Assembly (NCBI GenBank): GCA_937921695.1
Contig: CAKZTZ010000020.1
Location: forward strand, 1 to 44,789
DNA from: an uncultured Sulfolobales archaeon
GTDB taxonomy: Archaea > Thermoproteota > Thermoprotei_A > Sulfolobales > Acidilobaceae
Direction of reading: 5' to 3'
Length of the DNA stretch: 44,789 nucleotides
The position numbers and the translations under genes were made by a program. Shown here piece after piece: positions 7,636 through 17,086 of the stretch (within the stretch, counting starts at the first letter, position 1; each line of letters starts with the position of its first letter). The notes beneath the pieces were generated by a model. It was given only the letters and a program-made list of their open reading frames with translations. It did not search any database and was not told where the DNA came from.

Positions 7636-10600
7636 TTGACCGGAACCCCCTTAAAACTAGTGGCCTTCGCTATACTCGTCGTATTAACCTTGACTACCCT
7701 AAACCCCATCCTAGTAGCCACTTCTGAAAACTCGAGCCTCCCAGAACTGCCGCAGTTCAGAGCATATGTTGAGCCTGCTCTCCTAGACCCGGCAACATAC
7801 ACGCTCCCAGTGCTCCCAGACGATCCTAACGCCATCCCCGAAGGCTACTTTAAAGCTATGGAGATAGCCCTTTCTAAAGGCTCTAGAATGAGGGAAGGCC
7901 AGGTTAAAGCTGTAATAGTTGGATCCCCCAGCCTGAACGTAGAGAGCCTAGAGGGTAAAACTAGGGGGATCATAGGGGTCCTCAGGCTACCAACATTCAC
8001 CTATGTTGAAGCATGGGTCTCAAGGGGGGACATTGAAGAGCTTTCCAGGACGCCCGGGGTCTACCAGGTCTCAGCCTTCAGAGCCCCCTTATCCATAATA
8101 TCTATGGAGCGGGAGATAATGGCGAGAGCAGAGGTGGAGCCTCTTAGAGGAGGTGAGGCTATAGGGGTAGAGCCCAACATATATAAGGCTGTAGAAGTCA
8201 TGGGAGCCAGCAGGGTCTGGGAGGAGTTCGGCCTAACAGGCAAAAACGTTGTAGTAGCTGTCGTAGACACTGGAGTGGACTTCGGGAGCCCCGGGCTAGG
8301 GTCTAAAGCTATAGCGAGAACCCCTGAAGGGACCCCAATGATATTCGATAGCGACGAAATAGGCTTAACTCTAACGTTAGTAACGTCAACTAGGGACCCG
8401 GAGGGCTTCATTAGGATACCTGCTGGCGGAGTCCCCTACTTCGACGGGTGGTTCCTAGCTTATGGAGTTACGAGGACGGGCTGGGTATACTATGTGTCTC
8501 CCGCTGGCAGGGTATTCTACGTGGAGTTCCCCCTGGACAGGTTCCATGTAGGAGGAATAAGCTCAGCCAGCGGTGTTTATAGGTTTGGGCTGGCAATACA
8601 GTATTATGCTGTCTATGGCACACTATACTGGAGTGTCCCAATATTATACGTTGACTCTAAAACTCCCGGGGTATATGACTCTGTCTACGCCGACGTGTCA
8701 ACAATGTACTACTACCTCCTAGTAGCTCTGAACGCTACTGGAGTAATACGGGCTCCCCCTGAATCTACTATAAGAGCTCTGCGAGACTTCAGCTTCGCAG
8801 ATGAGAAGCCGGCAAGGTTCGGGGACGAGGTCCTAGCCAGAGACTTTACCGGTGATGGTGTAAACGACATAAGCATAGGAGCCCTAGCAGGATACCTCTA
8901 CGACTGGGTAGGGTTCCTCACAGGAGAGGCTCCAACATGGAGCTGGCTTACAGGGTTCGACTATACGGGAAGAATACTGCCAGGCTTAGACTCGAGAGGG
9001 CTCTACGTGACTATAGCATACGACTATCACTCTCACGGCTCCAGCGTTGCTAACGTCATAGCTTCGAGGCTTGAGGCCCCCGTAGACTTAGGCTATGGAA
9101 AGTTCCCATTGAAAGGGGTAGCCCCAGGAGCTCTCATAGCAGCTAATACGGGCCTCATTAACCCTATAGCCTCTGTCATATTCTTCAGCGGCTTCGACCT
9201 CGTAGGCATGTGGGAGTGGAAGTACACTAGAAGGCATCAGGCTGACATTATAAGTAACAGTTGGGGCAGCAGCTTCATACTGCTCTTAGGCTTTGCTAGC
9301 AGCATATCGATATATGGTCTAATATGGGACCACCTCATATCCACAAGTGGGACCATAATAGTGCATGCTGGAGGTAACGGAGCCCCAGGCTATGGAACCA
9401 TGACTACGCCCGGAGACTCTGCGTTCGCCATAACACTTGGAGCTAGCACCCTCTTCGACTATAGGCCAGCCTACGGCTTCCTGCCCGGGACTTGGGATGA
9501 CGTTGTATCTTGGAGTGCTAGGGGGCCCACTAACGTTGGCCTAGTTAAGCCCGACGTCGTCAACGTTGGGAGTTTCGCTTGGGCCTTCACCCACACTCTA
9601 GCAGGCCTAGGGAACGGTATTAGAGCTATCAGCCTCTTCGGCGGTACTAGCGAGGCCACACCTATGGCCAGCGGCTCAGTAGCCTTAATAGTAGAATACC
9701 TTAAGAGTAAAGGTTTAAGAGTAGACCCTGGATTCGTCAAGTCCCTGCTTAAGAGTACCGCTAGGGATTTGGGATACGACGCTTACACTCAGGGCGCGGG
9801 TCACGTTGACGTCTACAAGGCTGTTAAGGCTTTAGAATTTGGAGGGATACCTATAGCTATGTCAACTTCAGTAGCTGAAAACCTCTATGCTATGGCGGGT
9901 GTAAACTCATTCTACTACCCCGTAAACCCCGTGGTAGCTGACGCTCAGCTCTACACAGGGCCGGTGAAGCCTGGAGATGTTAAAACTCTAGCCCTCAACC
10001 TCATGACCTCCCCCGCATCCAAGGCCGAGGTCTCAGTGAGCCTTTCAGCTGTGACGTTCCAGGTGTCTAGGGAAGGGCTTGTCCGCTACTTAGACCTTGA
10101 AAAGGGCTACGCTATAGTTGCTGGGAGGGTAACACCGTTATCAGCAGTGCTCGTAGACTCAGGCCCAGACTATATAACTATAAAGATGGTTAGGGGGCTC
10201 TCAAGGATAATGGTTCCAGTTTCTATGGAGGCATTCAAGAAAGCTGATACCGCCGAGCTAGTTGCCTGGGTGCCCTATAGCGTGTTTGACCCCCTAGGCA
10301 GGTCCGGAAGTTATGTATACTTCCTATACCCCGGCCTGGAATTACATTATGGTGTGGACGCTAACAACGATGGCTTCATAGCTGTGGGTGAGACTCAGAG
10401 GATAAACTATGATATTAGAATAGCTAACGTCCTCCACGTCACCGTAGGCAAGCCCCTGGAGAAGTTTAAGCTAGCAGAGGAGCAGGCGGCTAAGTGGCTA
10501 GGCAGGGACATAACTGGTTTGCTAAGAGCCCCAATGCTAGACCTGAGGATCATAGCTACGAGATACGTGGATGCCCCCATAACGTTCAAGCTAGAACTAA

Positions 10601-11661
10601 GAAAGCATGTGAGAGTCGAGTGGGGCTGGATAAGCTTTGATGCGGACAGCATAATGCTCAAGCCGGGAGAGACTGCCACGGTAAACGTTAAAGTTAACGT
10701 GCCGGGCGGAGCTACGCCAGGCCTCTATGAGGGCTGCGTAGTGTTAAAGTACGGGGCTGAAACCTCGCTAATACCTGTGTCTATCCCTGTAGCTGCAGTC
10801 ATAACTGAGAAGACACCGTCTATCGTCATATCGGGGTGGCAGGATAGCAGCTATAACAACTATGCTGTTGAAGGCCAGTTCGACTGGGGCTGGAGGTATG
10901 AGAGCGCAGACTGGAGGAGCTTCCCTGTAATAGTTGAGGATCCTAGAGTCGCAGGATACGCTATAACAGTCAGGTGGAGTGGCATGAGCTCAACGTTTGA
11001 CGTTGGCGTAGCGGGCCTCGGGGCCACACTGCTCACAATACCTTCAGAAACGTTCTTCTATGGCGCTGTGTATGCGGCTAAGCTTAACTGGCCCCCATAC
11101 TATCCCAGCCATGGGATCCAAGCCATATACGACTCCCCAATACCTAAGATGGCAGCCCTATTCGCCCCAGACTTCAGCTTCATACTTGAGAGGCTGGGCG
11201 TCCTCGAGGATATTGGGTACAAGGGTAGGCCGCCATTCTGGGTTATAGTTAAGAACATAATAGCTGAAGCTTCAGAGAAAGCCGGCTACCCTGAGAGGTT
11301 CCTGTTAACAATAACCCCGGTTAGAGTTGACGCACCAATGTCTATAGATGTGTCTAAGGACGAGCCTAAAGAAATAAACGTTAGAGTATACGGTAGCTCC
11401 TCCCTCAGCAAAGCGGCGGTTCTCGGATTCGTAGTGGAGGGGGCTGCTGGTGTGAGCGTGAAGCCTCAAGAGCTAGGCATAGGGTCCGACCACACGATAA
11501 CAGTTAAAGTAATGGCTAGTGAAAGCTCCCTCATAGCGGTGGGCCTGCTACTCCCATATATGCCCCAGATAAGCATAGGGTTCAACATTGCAGGCGAAAA
11601 ATACGTGTTAGACCTAGCCCCAGGCATGATAATGATTCCAATAGTGGTCAACGTGAAATGA
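7636..11661 (+). CDS. Giant secreted subtilisin-like serine protease
   Basis: S8 family endopeptidase expected at the cell surface. A signal peptide covers about residues 1-30 (hydrophobic core LVAFAILVVLTLTTL). The catalytic triad is Asp211 (VVDTGVD), His467 (HSHGSSVA) and Ser672 (GGTSEATPMASG), with the oxyanion Asn581 (GGNG). About 255 residues lie between Asp and His, against about 30-60 in subtilisin, so a large domain is inserted there. A C-terminal region of about 650 residues has beta-sandwich character. Size and layout recall STABLE, the S-layer-bound protease of Staphylothermus marinus. The TTG at 7636 has GGTGA 7 nt upstream, and a TATA box (AAATATTTAAG) lies near 7585-7597. Confidence 0.93.
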   Translation: MTGTPLKLVAFAILVVLTLTTLNPILVATSENSSLPELPQFRAYVEPALLDPATYTLPVLPDDPNAIPEGYFKAMEIALSKGSRMREGQVKAVIVGSPSLNVESLEGKTRGIIGVLRLPTFTYVEAWVSRGDIEELSRTPGVYQVSAFRAPLSIISMEREIMARAEVEPLRGGEAIGVEPNIYKAVEVMGASRVWEEFGLTGKNVVVAVVDTGVDFGSPGLGSKAIARTPEGTPMIFDSDEIGLTLTLVTSTRDPEGFIRIPAGGVPYFDGWFLAYGVTRTGWVYYVSPAGRVFYVEFPLDRFHVGGISSASGVYRFGLAIQYYAVYGTLYWSVPILYVDSKTPGVYDSVYADVSTMYYYLLVALNATGVIRAPPESTIRALRDFSFADEKPARFGDEVLARDFTGDGVNDISIGALAGYLYDWVGFLTGEAPTWSWLTGFDYTGRILPGLDSRGLYVTIAYDYHSHGSSVANVIASRLEAPVDLGYGKFPLKGVAPGALIAANTGLINPIASVIFFSGFDLVGMWEWKYTRRHQADIISNSWGSSFILLLGFASSISIYGLIWDHLISTSGTIIVHAGGNGAPGYGTMTTPGDSAFAITLGASTLFDYRPAYGFLPGTWDDVVSWSARGPTNVGLVKPDVVNVGSFAWAFTHTLAGLGNGIRAISLFGGTSEATPMASGSVALIVEYLKSKGLRVDPGFVKSLLKSTARDLGYDAYTQGAGHVDVYKAVKALEFGGIPIAMSTSVAENLYAMAGVNSFYYPVNPVVADAQLYTGPVKPGDVKTLALNLMTSPASKAEVSVSLSAVTFQVSREGLVRYLDLEKGYAIVAGRVTPLSAVLVDSGPDYITIKMVRGLSRIMVPVSMEAFKKADTAELVAWVPYSVFDPLGRSGSYVYFLYPGLELHYGVDANNDGFIAVGETQRINYDIRIANVLHVTVGKPLEKFKLAEEQAAKWLGRDITGLLRAPMLDLRIIATRYVDAPITFKLELRKHVRVEWGWISFDADSIMLKPGETATVNVKVNVPGGATPGLYEGCVVLKYGAETSLIPVSIPVAAVITEKTPSIVISGWQDSSYNNYAVEGQFDWGWRYESADWRSFPVIVEDPRVAGYAITVRWSGMSSTFDVGVAGLGATLLTIPSETFFYGAVYAAKLNWPPYYPSHGIQAIYDSPIPKMAALFAPDFSFILERLGVLEDIGYKGRPPFWVIVKNIIAEASEKAGYPERFLLTITPVRVDAPMSIDVSKDEPKEINVRVYGSSSLSKAAVLGFVVEGAAGVSVKPQELGIGSDHTITVKVMASESSLIAVGLLLPYMPQISIGFNIAGEKYVLDLAPGMIMIPIVVNVK

Positions 11662-11682
11662 AAAAGGGAAGAGGGCCTAAGA

Positions 11683-14145
11683 CTATTTTTTCCTAACCTT
11701 TTTTAACCTTCCCTCCATTTTCTCTAGCATTAGCTTACTCTCAACACTAGCAACAAGCCTCCTAGTAGCTATGACAGCGTCCGGATTCACGCTTACAGAA
11801 GTTATACCTTCCCTTACTAGGAACTCCACTATTTCAGGGTAGACGCTTGGGGCTTGACCGCATATGCTACTTGTTATCCCATGCTTTCTAGCTGTCCTTA
11901 TGACGTGCCTTAGGGCTTTGAGCACTGCTGGATCCCTCTCGTCGAAATAGCCCATTTTAGCTAGTAGCCCGCTATCCCTGTCAGCCCCCATTATAAGCTG
12001 TGTTAGGTCGTTGCTCCCTATGCTGAACCCGTCAACCATTTTAGCGAACTCCTCCGCTAAGAATACTGTGCTCGGCACTTCAACCATTATCCATACTTTG
12101 AAGTCTCTACTCCTCTCTAGACCCTCTTCTTCCATTATCTTTAGGGCTTTCTCTAGCTCCCACGTGGTTCTAACGAATGGGAACATGACCCAGACGTTCT
12201 TCAAGCCCCACTCTTCCCTAGTCTTCTTAACAGCTCTAACTTCAAGCCTGAAAGCGGGCTCGTAAGAGGGGCTTACATACCTGGAGACCCCTCTCCACCC
12301 TATCATCGGGTTTCTCTCTTCAATCTCAAACTTCTCTCCTCCCTTAAGCTTAGCGTACTCGTTAGTCTTGAAGTCGCTGAACCTGACCACTACAGGCCTC
12401 GGGTATATAGCGCTGGCTACCCTAGCTATCCCTTCCGCTAGTTTATCCACGAAATAATTCCCCCTACCCTGCTCTATTAAGTATAAGGGGTGGTAGACTA
12501 TCCAGCTAGCTATTATAAACTCTATCCTCATAAGCCCTATCCCGTCGAAAGGCAGGTGTTTATACCTATCTATCTCCTCAGGCTCCCCCAGGTTCATATA
12601 TATTTTAGTAGCTGTCACCGGGTGAGCATACATGAGGAGCTCTGCGGGAACACTCAAAGGAGCTTGAGCGGGCGCAGCTTGAGGCTTAGCTTCCCCAACC
12701 ACACCATAATACACTACCCCCCTACTCCCATCAACAGTAACCTCCATGTTATCCTTTAAGGTCTTCGTGGCGCTCCCCGTACCTACGACTGCAGGTATGC
12801 CGAGCTCCCTCGATACTATGGCTGCATGGGCTGTCATGCCCCCCTCATCTGTTACTATAGCCGATGCTAGCTTCATATAAGGCACCCAGTCTGGATCTGT
12901 CATCTTAGTCACCAGGATATCGCCCTTCTCCATCTTCTTAGCGGCCTCCTCAACACTTAAGGCTACTTTAACCCTGCCGTGGGCGACGCCGGGGCTTGCA
13001 GCCACGCCTTTAACCAGGATTTTCCCAACTTCTAAAAGCTCCCCCTCAACTTTAGGCCTCACTTCAGCTTTCTTCCTGCTCCAAACAGTTTCAGGCCTAG
13101 CCTGGACGAGGAATATGTTATTGGGGGTTGGGAGGTCTGAGTCTACAGCCCACTCTATATCCATAGCCTTCCCGAAGTAAGACTCTACTCTGAGCGATAG
13201 CTTTGATAACGTTTTAATTTCTTCATCGCTAAGAGCTGGATTCCCGGGTTTTACCCCGTGTTTCTTTATTGTGGAGGCTATACTTGGATATTTAACTATC
13301 AACTTTTCTAGTTCTTCGTCGCTCTCGGGAACGTCTATTTCAACGTTAGCGCCGTTCATATTATCGTAGAAGAGAGCTTTCCTCTTCTCGGCCACCCTCT
13401 TCTCTAAAATGTCTAGCGTCACCTTACTGACAACGAACCTGTCTGGTGTAACTTTACCTTCAACAATGTATGGGCCGAGCCCCCATATAGCCTCTATCAC
13501 TATTTTATCCTCCTCCCCCGTAACAGGGTGTATTGTGAAGGCTACTCCACTACTCCTACTATTAACCATTTTCTGAACCACGACAGCCATCATAGCGGTC
13601 CCATGGTCGATCTTAAGGTTATCCCTATAGCTAATAGCCCTCGCAGTCCACAAGCTACCCCAAGCTTTCTTAACCATCTCCACAACATTATCAGCACCCC
13701 TAACGTTAAGATATGTTTCCTGCTGACCGGCGAAACTAGCTTCCGGGAGATCCTCGGCAGTAGCGCTACTCCTAACGGCTACGGGGACGTTCTTAACACC
13801 TACAAGGTCTTCAAGCTTAGCGTAAGCCTCCCTTATCTCCTGGGCTATCCTGGGGGGCATGGGTGTCTCGGCGAACTTAGACCTTATAAGCTCGCTAGCC
13901 ACCTCATACTCTCTAGGCTTACCACTCGTCACAGTCTCCTTCAAAACACTCTCTATGTAATCGGCTAGCCCGGTCTCAAAAATGAACTCCCTATATGCCT
14001 CAGTAGTCACTATGAAGCCCGGGGGGACGGGGATCCCGGCTTTAATCATTCCAGCTAATCCTGCAGCCTTACCACCAATAAATTTTAAGTATTCAGAGCT
14101 TACCTCATCAAGCCATAATATTAGTCGTTTCTCCAAAACACCCAC
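11683..14145 (-). CDS. ppsA: Phosphoenolpyruvate synthase
   Basis: Converts pyruvate and ATP to PEP, AMP and phosphate, the entry to gluconeogenesis. The N-terminal ATP-grasp-like domain carries GGKAAGLAGM and SSATAEDLPEASFAGQQ. The central phosphohistidine domain has GGMTAHAAIVSRELGIP with the phosphorylated His at 440. The C-terminal PEP/pyruvate TIM barrel contains SNDLTQ and the catalytic Cys in SSICGQAPS. The length of 820 residues is normal. The start is GTG at 14145, with a TATA box (ATTTATATAC) about 30-40 nt upstream. It is convergent with the protease gene and acts with the FBP aldolase/phosphatase at 36.9 kb. Confidence 0.97.
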   Translation of the reverse strand: MGVLEKRLILWLDEVSSEYLKFIGGKAAGLAGMIKAGIPVPPGFIVTTEAYREFIFETGLADYIESVLKETVTSGKPREYEVASELIRSKFAETPMPPRIAQEIREAYAKLEDLVGVKNVPVAVRSSATAEDLPEASFAGQQETYLNVRGADNVVEMVKKAWGSLWTARAISYRDNLKIDHGTAMMAVVVQKMVNSRSSGVAFTIHPVTGEEDKIVIEAIWGLGPYIVEGKVTPDRFVVSKVTLDILEKRVAEKRKALFYDNMNGANVEIDVPESDEELEKLIVKYPSIASTIKKHGVKPGNPALSDEEIKTLSKLSLRVESYFGKAMDIEWAVDSDLPTPNNIFLVQARPETVWSRKKAEVRPKVEGELLEVGKILVKGVAASPGVAHGRVKVALSVEEAAKKMEKGDILVTKMTDPDWVPYMKLASAIVTDEGGMTAHAAIVSRELGIPAVVGTGSATKTLKDNMEVTVDGSRGVVYYGVVGEAKPQAAPAQAPLSVPAELLMYAHPVTATKIYMNLGEPEEIDRYKHLPFDGIGLMRIEFIIASWIVYHPLYLIEQGRGNYFVDKLAEGIARVASAIYPRPVVVRFSDFKTNEYAKLKGGEKFEIEERNPMIGWRGVSRYVSPSYEPAFRLEVRAVKKTREEWGLKNVWVMFPFVRTTWELEKALKIMEEEGLERSRDFKVWIMVEVPSTVFLAEEFAKMVDGFSIGSNDLTQLIMGADRDSGLLAKMGYFDERDPAVLKALRHVIRTARKHGITSSICGQAPSVYPEIVEFLVREGITSVSVNPDAVIATRRLVASVESKLMLEKMEGRLKKVRKK

Positions 14146-14283
14146 CGACCTCTTTCTATACAGTTGAAAGTATATAAATTTATAGTTAGAGAATAGAAAA
14201 GTTAAAGCTGACTTAGAATATTCAATCTCACCTTATAAAAATATTAACTTTAAGCTACACCCCAACCATAGAGTGTGAATAAA

Positions 14284-14574
14284 ATGTCCTGTTGCATGGA
14301 AAGAGGCTCTTTGGATCACGAGAAAGAAAACTTGGCGGAAGCTCTGGGGATGACTCCTGAAGAGAAAGCCTTAGCCTCTAAGATCATAGATGAAGCCCTG
14401 AAGAAAGGGAGAGTAAGTGAGATGCTCGAAGTCATTTGGAGCAATGAGGGCTGCGAGGCCATGAGCCTCCAAGCTAAAATCTACGCTACTTTCAGGCTGG
14501 GCATGGATGTTTACAGGATAATACTTGAAGACATGTTATTAAGGAGAGGAGAAGGTGAGGAAAAGCCCCGGTGA
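14284..14574 (+). CDS. Small hypothetical protein
   Basis: I do not recognise this protein of 96 residues (99 if the GTG at 14275 is used). It is mostly helical and charged, with an adjacent Cys pair at the N-terminus (MSCCMERG), a third Cys in NEGCEAMS and no membrane segment. The composition resembles a small helical adaptor or DNA-binding protein, but no motif decides this. A clear TATA box (CCTTATAAAAATATT, 14231-14245) drives it divergently from ppsA. hisS follows on the same strand 64 bp downstream. Confidence 0.6.
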   Translation: MSCCMERGSLDHEKENLAEALGMTPEEKALASKIIDEALKKGRVSEMLEVIWSNEGCEAMSLQAKIYATFRLGMDVYRIILEDMLLRRGEGEEKPR

Positions 14575-14638
14575 TGCTGCCCTGGTTCCTCACGCTTATT
14601 AGGTTCTATCCCCATTTCACACTATGAGGTTTTAGGGG

Positions 14639-15967
14639 TTGGCTGAGAAGCTCAAGCCCCCCCGCGGTTTCAGGGATTTCCCTCCTGAGGTTGCGATTCT
14701 TAGGAGGGAGGTTATTTCGAGGGTTGTAAGGGTTATTGAGAAGTACGGGTTCGACCCCCTAGACACGCCTTCTATAGAACACTGGGAGACTCTAGCTGGG
14801 AAGTATGGGGAGGAGGCTGAGAGCAGGCTCATATGGAGGTTCACAGACCCGTGGAGTGGGAGGGAGTATGCTCTAAGATACGATCTCACTGTTCCTCTAG
14901 CGAGGTTCATAGCTGGGAGGCCTGATATAGGCTTACCCTTTAAGAGGTATCATATAGGCCCTGTTTGGAGGCATGAGGAGCCTCAGAAAGGCAGGTATAG
15001 GGAGTTCTACCAGTGTGACGCCGACATAGTGGGGAGTCCTTATCCCGAGGCTGACGCTGAAATAATAAACCTGACTGTTGACGCCATCAGGGAGCTAGGC
15101 TTCACAGAGTTTAAAGTTAAACTTAACGATAGGAGGCTCCTAGCGGGGATATTTGAGGAGGAGCTAGGGCTTGACAACCCCCTACATGTCTACAGGATTA
15201 TAGATAAGCTCGACAAGATCGGGTTCGAAGGCGTTATAGGGGAGCTCTCTAAAGCAGGGCTCAGCAAATCTTTAGTCGAGAGGATAACTGAAATAATATC
15301 CCACAGGGGCGAGCCCCTAGAAGAGCTAAGCCCCCTCTGCCTCAAGTATGGAGGTAACTCTAGAGTCTCCGAAGCATGCAAACACCTTGAGGAGGCCGTG
15401 GAGCTGTTAAATGATGTTACTATGGTAGAACTAGATATGAGCCTAGTGAGGGGCCTAGACTATTATACGGGGCCCATAGTAGAAGTTGTCTTGAAGAAGC
15501 CTAGCATAGGTAGCGTGGCGGGGGGAGGAAGATACGATAACCTAATAGGGCTCTTCACAGGCAAACACATACCCGCAACGGGCGTCAGCCTCGGCATAGA
15601 GAGACTAATAGATGCGGGGATCGAGCTCGGAATATACAAAGCCTCCAGGAAGACTGTAACACAAGTCCAGGTAATAGTCTTAGACTGGAGCCTCCTCAAA
15701 CACGCCTGGACGACTGTGAAAACCTTGAGAGACGCTGGAGTAAACACTAGAATAGACCTGGTAAGAGCTAATGAAGACTCCCAGAGAAGGAAAGCTAGGA
15801 GACTAGAAATACCACTACTAGTATATATTGGAGTAGAAGAAGTCAAAAACAACACCGTAACAATATACGACACGAGAACGGGAGAGAGGAAAGTGGTCCC
15901 ACGAGAAGGACTAGTAAAGATAGTTGAAGAAACACTAGCTAAACCCCTCCTAGGCGAGCGCCCTTAA
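14639..15967 (+). CDS. hisS: Histidyl-tRNA synthetase
   Basis: Class II aminoacyl-tRNA synthetase that charges tRNA-His. The N-terminus (RGFRDFPPE) and motif 1 helix are followed by motif 2 (YHIGPVWRHEEPQKGRYREF). The histidine-specific motif is LVRGLDYYTG, and motif 3 is ATGVSLGIERLI. A Rossmann-like anticodon-binding domain ends the protein. The TTG at 14639 is supported by the family start, and GAGGTTTTAGGGG lies upstream as a ribosome binding site. The gene is complete and converges on the radical SAM gene at 15995. Confidence 0.97.
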   Translation: MAEKLKPPRGFRDFPPEVAILRREVISRVVRVIEKYGFDPLDTPSIEHWETLAGKYGEEAESRLIWRFTDPWSGREYALRYDLTVPLARFIAGRPDIGLPFKRYHIGPVWRHEEPQKGRYREFYQCDADIVGSPYPEADAEIINLTVDAIRELGFTEFKVKLNDRRLLAGIFEEELGLDNPLHVYRIIDKLDKIGFEGVIGELSKAGLSKSLVERITEIISHRGEPLEELSPLCLKYGGNSRVSEACKHLEEAVELLNDVTMVELDMSLVRGLDYYTGPIVEVVLKKPSIGSVAGGGRYDNLIGLFTGKHIPATGVSLGIERLIDAGIELGIYKASRKTVTQVQVIVLDWSLLKHAWTTVKTLRDAGVNTRIDLVRANEDSQRRKARRLEIPLLVYIGVEEVKNNTVTIYDTRTGERKVVPREGLVKIVEETLAKPLLGERP

Positions 15968-15994
15968 GAAAACTCTAAACTTCAGGGAGCTATC

Positions 15995-17017
15995 TTAGAG
16001 TATTTCCTGAAAGCTTACTAGGAGTCTTGACCTTGTTGGTAGAGCTTCCACTATGTATACTTTAGCCCCATACTTTAATGCCAGTTGTTTTAGCATACCG
16101 ATATCTGGCGGCGTGCATGTTGAGCCCGGCCTACATTCTTCCCCTATTTCGTGTGTTAAACCTCTTAATTCTCCCCATATTAGTGTTCCGTCTTTTGTGG
16201 GAATCTCATACCACGCTCTGTCTAGCTCTGCCAGCCTCTTGAACCTGTTTCTGGTTTGTATCGAGTCTTTGAAGGGGGCTGGGCAGAAGTGTACTGGGAT
16301 CTTGGAGTTCCTGTCAGCCCACTTCAATACTTTCATTGCAGCTTCTAAAGCTCCTTCTACAGTGAAGGGTCTCAGCCTGCTCTCTTTATATCCCCTGGCT
16401 AGTAGGTTTTCGGCGTTTGGCTCCGCGAACTCCATCTCGTTTATGTTGGCGAAGCTGGCTCCTCTACTGCTGGCTTCCGATATAACTTTTATGGCCCATT
16501 CTTCGAGGCCCGGGGCTATAGGTATTTCGACCCCTACTTCTAGCCCTACGTTCTTAGCCTTCTCTATTGCCTTTAGAAACTTAGTGTTAACGGGGTGGAA
16601 TCTGATCTCGTCAAGACCCTCTCTAGCTAATACTTTTAGAGACTCGATTGAAGCCTGCCTCCCGGTAGTGTAGAGGTGTATGTGGAAAGCCTGCCCTAAG
16701 CCTTCTTTGAGAGCCCTCAAAACCGCAACAGTCCTATCTAGGGCGGCCAGGGGGTCGCCGCCGGTTATACTAGCACCGCGAGCCCCCATCCTTGAAACTT
16801 CAATTACAGCCTCTTCTAATGTAGACACGGGCTCTTCATTTACAAACATGACGTCACGATACAGTCTACCCCTACTTACTGGGCAGTAGAAGCATGAGTC
16901 GTCGCAAGCCCCACTAACAAAGATCACAGCCTTAGCCCCGGGGTAGCAGAGCTCGCAGCCCCTAGCTAGCTCGTACCCCCCTATAATACCCTTGTAGAAG
17001 TCCCCCCTCACTTTCAA
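15995..17017 (-). CDS. Uncharacterised radical SAM protein (COG2108-like)
   Basis: Predicted Fe-S/SAM enzyme of an archaeal group of unknown function. The radical SAM triad is Cys38, Cys42 and Cys45 in CDDSCFYC, with the glycine-rich SAM motif ITGGDPL. Extra cysteines at 21 and 24 (CELC), HFCPAP near residue 245 and CRPGSTC near 295 suggest an auxiliary cluster or a zinc site. It is divergent from the AbrB-PhoU regulator with about 70 bp between starts, so the two may share control. The substrate cannot be told from the sequence. Confidence 0.8.
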   Translation of the reverse strand: MKVRGDFYKGIIGGYELARGCELCYPGAKAVIFVSGACDDSCFYCPVSRGRLYRDVMFVNEEPVSTLEEAVIEVSRMGARGASITGGDPLAALDRTVAVLRALKEGLGQAFHIHLYTTGRQASIESLKVLAREGLDEIRFHPVNTKFLKAIEKAKNVGLEVGVEIPIAPGLEEWAIKVISEASSRGASFANINEMEFAEPNAENLLARGYKESRLRPFTVEGALEAAMKVLKWADRNSKIPVHFCPAPFKDSIQTRNRFKRLAELDRAWYEIPTKDGTLIWGELRGLTHEIGEECRPGSTCTPPDIGMLKQLALKYGAKVYIVEALPTRSRLLVSFQEIL

Positions 17018-17086
17018 CTTAAACCATAATTTTTAAATGCTAGTAAACCCTATTAATATACGCTAGAACGTAAGGGTGAGAGTCTA

